Source: Bacteroidota bacterium
GTDB taxonomy: Bacteria > Bacteroidota > Bacteroidia > 2-12-FULL-35-15
Direction: 5' to 3'
Assembly (NCBI GenBank): GCA_023251855.1
Contig: JAHEYA010000158.1
Location: forward strand, 1-6,087
DNA length: 6,087 nucleotides
Shown: piece after piece, positions 5,970-6,087 of the stretch
Layout of the letters: each line of letters begins with the position of its first letter
Position numbering within the stretch: position 1 is the stretch's first letter
The notes under the pieces: generated by a model
What the model was told of the DNA's origin: nothing
Seen by the model: the letters and a program-made list of their open reading frames with translations, nothing else
Database searches by the model: none
Made by a program: the position numbers and the translations under genes

Positions 5970-6087
5970 ATGAAAATTTTAAAAAACACAATTACAATTC
6001 TTTTAGCCATGGCAACATTAAACACAAAAGCACAACAAGACAAAACAGCAATGAATGCTTTCAGTCAATCGTATGATCTTGAATCGA
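5970..6087 (+). CDS. Exported protein, N-terminal part only
   Basis: The ATG at 5970 opens a frame that runs without a stop to the window edge (39 codons plus one base). The product starts with a typical Sec signal peptide: MKILKN, a hydrophobic stretch ITILLAMATL, and a likely cleavage after TKA or TKAQ, followed by a hydrophilic mature start, QDKTAMNAFSQSYDLES. The leader is A-rich without a clear Shine-Dalgarno sequence. It lies 74 bp after the transporter-peptidase fusion in the same orientation, with no convincing terminator between them, so co-transcription is likely. The AFSQSYDLES segment is reminiscent of the first helix of tetratricopeptide-type repeats, but too little is present to assign a family. 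Confidence 0.75.
   Translation, partial: MKILKNTITILLAMATLNTKAQQDKTAMNAFSQSYDLES

Overview
The window looks like chromosomal DNA of a Bacteroidota member, probably of the Chitinophagales/Sphingobacteriales type. The reasons are the low G+C, A-rich leaders without clear Shine-Dalgarno sequences, short TAnnTTTG-like candidate -7 boxes, intergenic repeats built on GGAGCGACCTGTT, and a transporter-peptidase fusion that I associate with this phylum. The assignment is by style of sequence, not by a marker gene.

Layout. Bases 1-204 hold no gene but a nearly two-fold symmetric cluster of four repeat units (11-160). A large PLP-dependent Orn/Lys/Arg-type decarboxylase (912 aa) occupies 205-2943 on the minus strand. 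It is followed to the right by a 92-bp gap made of two inverted blocks of 7-nt repeats (2950-3035). A small VOC (glyoxalase-like) protein lies at 3036-3473, minus strand, upstream of the decarboxylase and in the same orientation, so the two may share a transcript. A 205-bp AT-rich divergent intergenic region (3474-3678) carries a perfect 8-3-8 palindrome, candidate -7 boxes and a hairpin directly before the next start codon. From 3679 to 5895 on the plus strand runs the most unusual gene: an N-terminal urea-transporter-like membrane domain fused to an M23 metallopeptidase domain and an unrecognised C-terminal domain, starting at a TTG codon. At 5970 the first 39 codons of an exported protein begin and run off the window edge.

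How they may work together. The decarboxylase probably makes a polyamine or agmatine from a basic amino acid, and the VOC protein has no assignable substrate. The fusion protein and the exported protein after it are probably co-transcribed. A metabolic link between a basic amino acid decarboxylase and a urea-channel-like protein (through agmatine and urea) is conceivable, but nothing in the window proves it. The candidate for an under-described system is the transporter-M23 fusion with its small exported neighbour.
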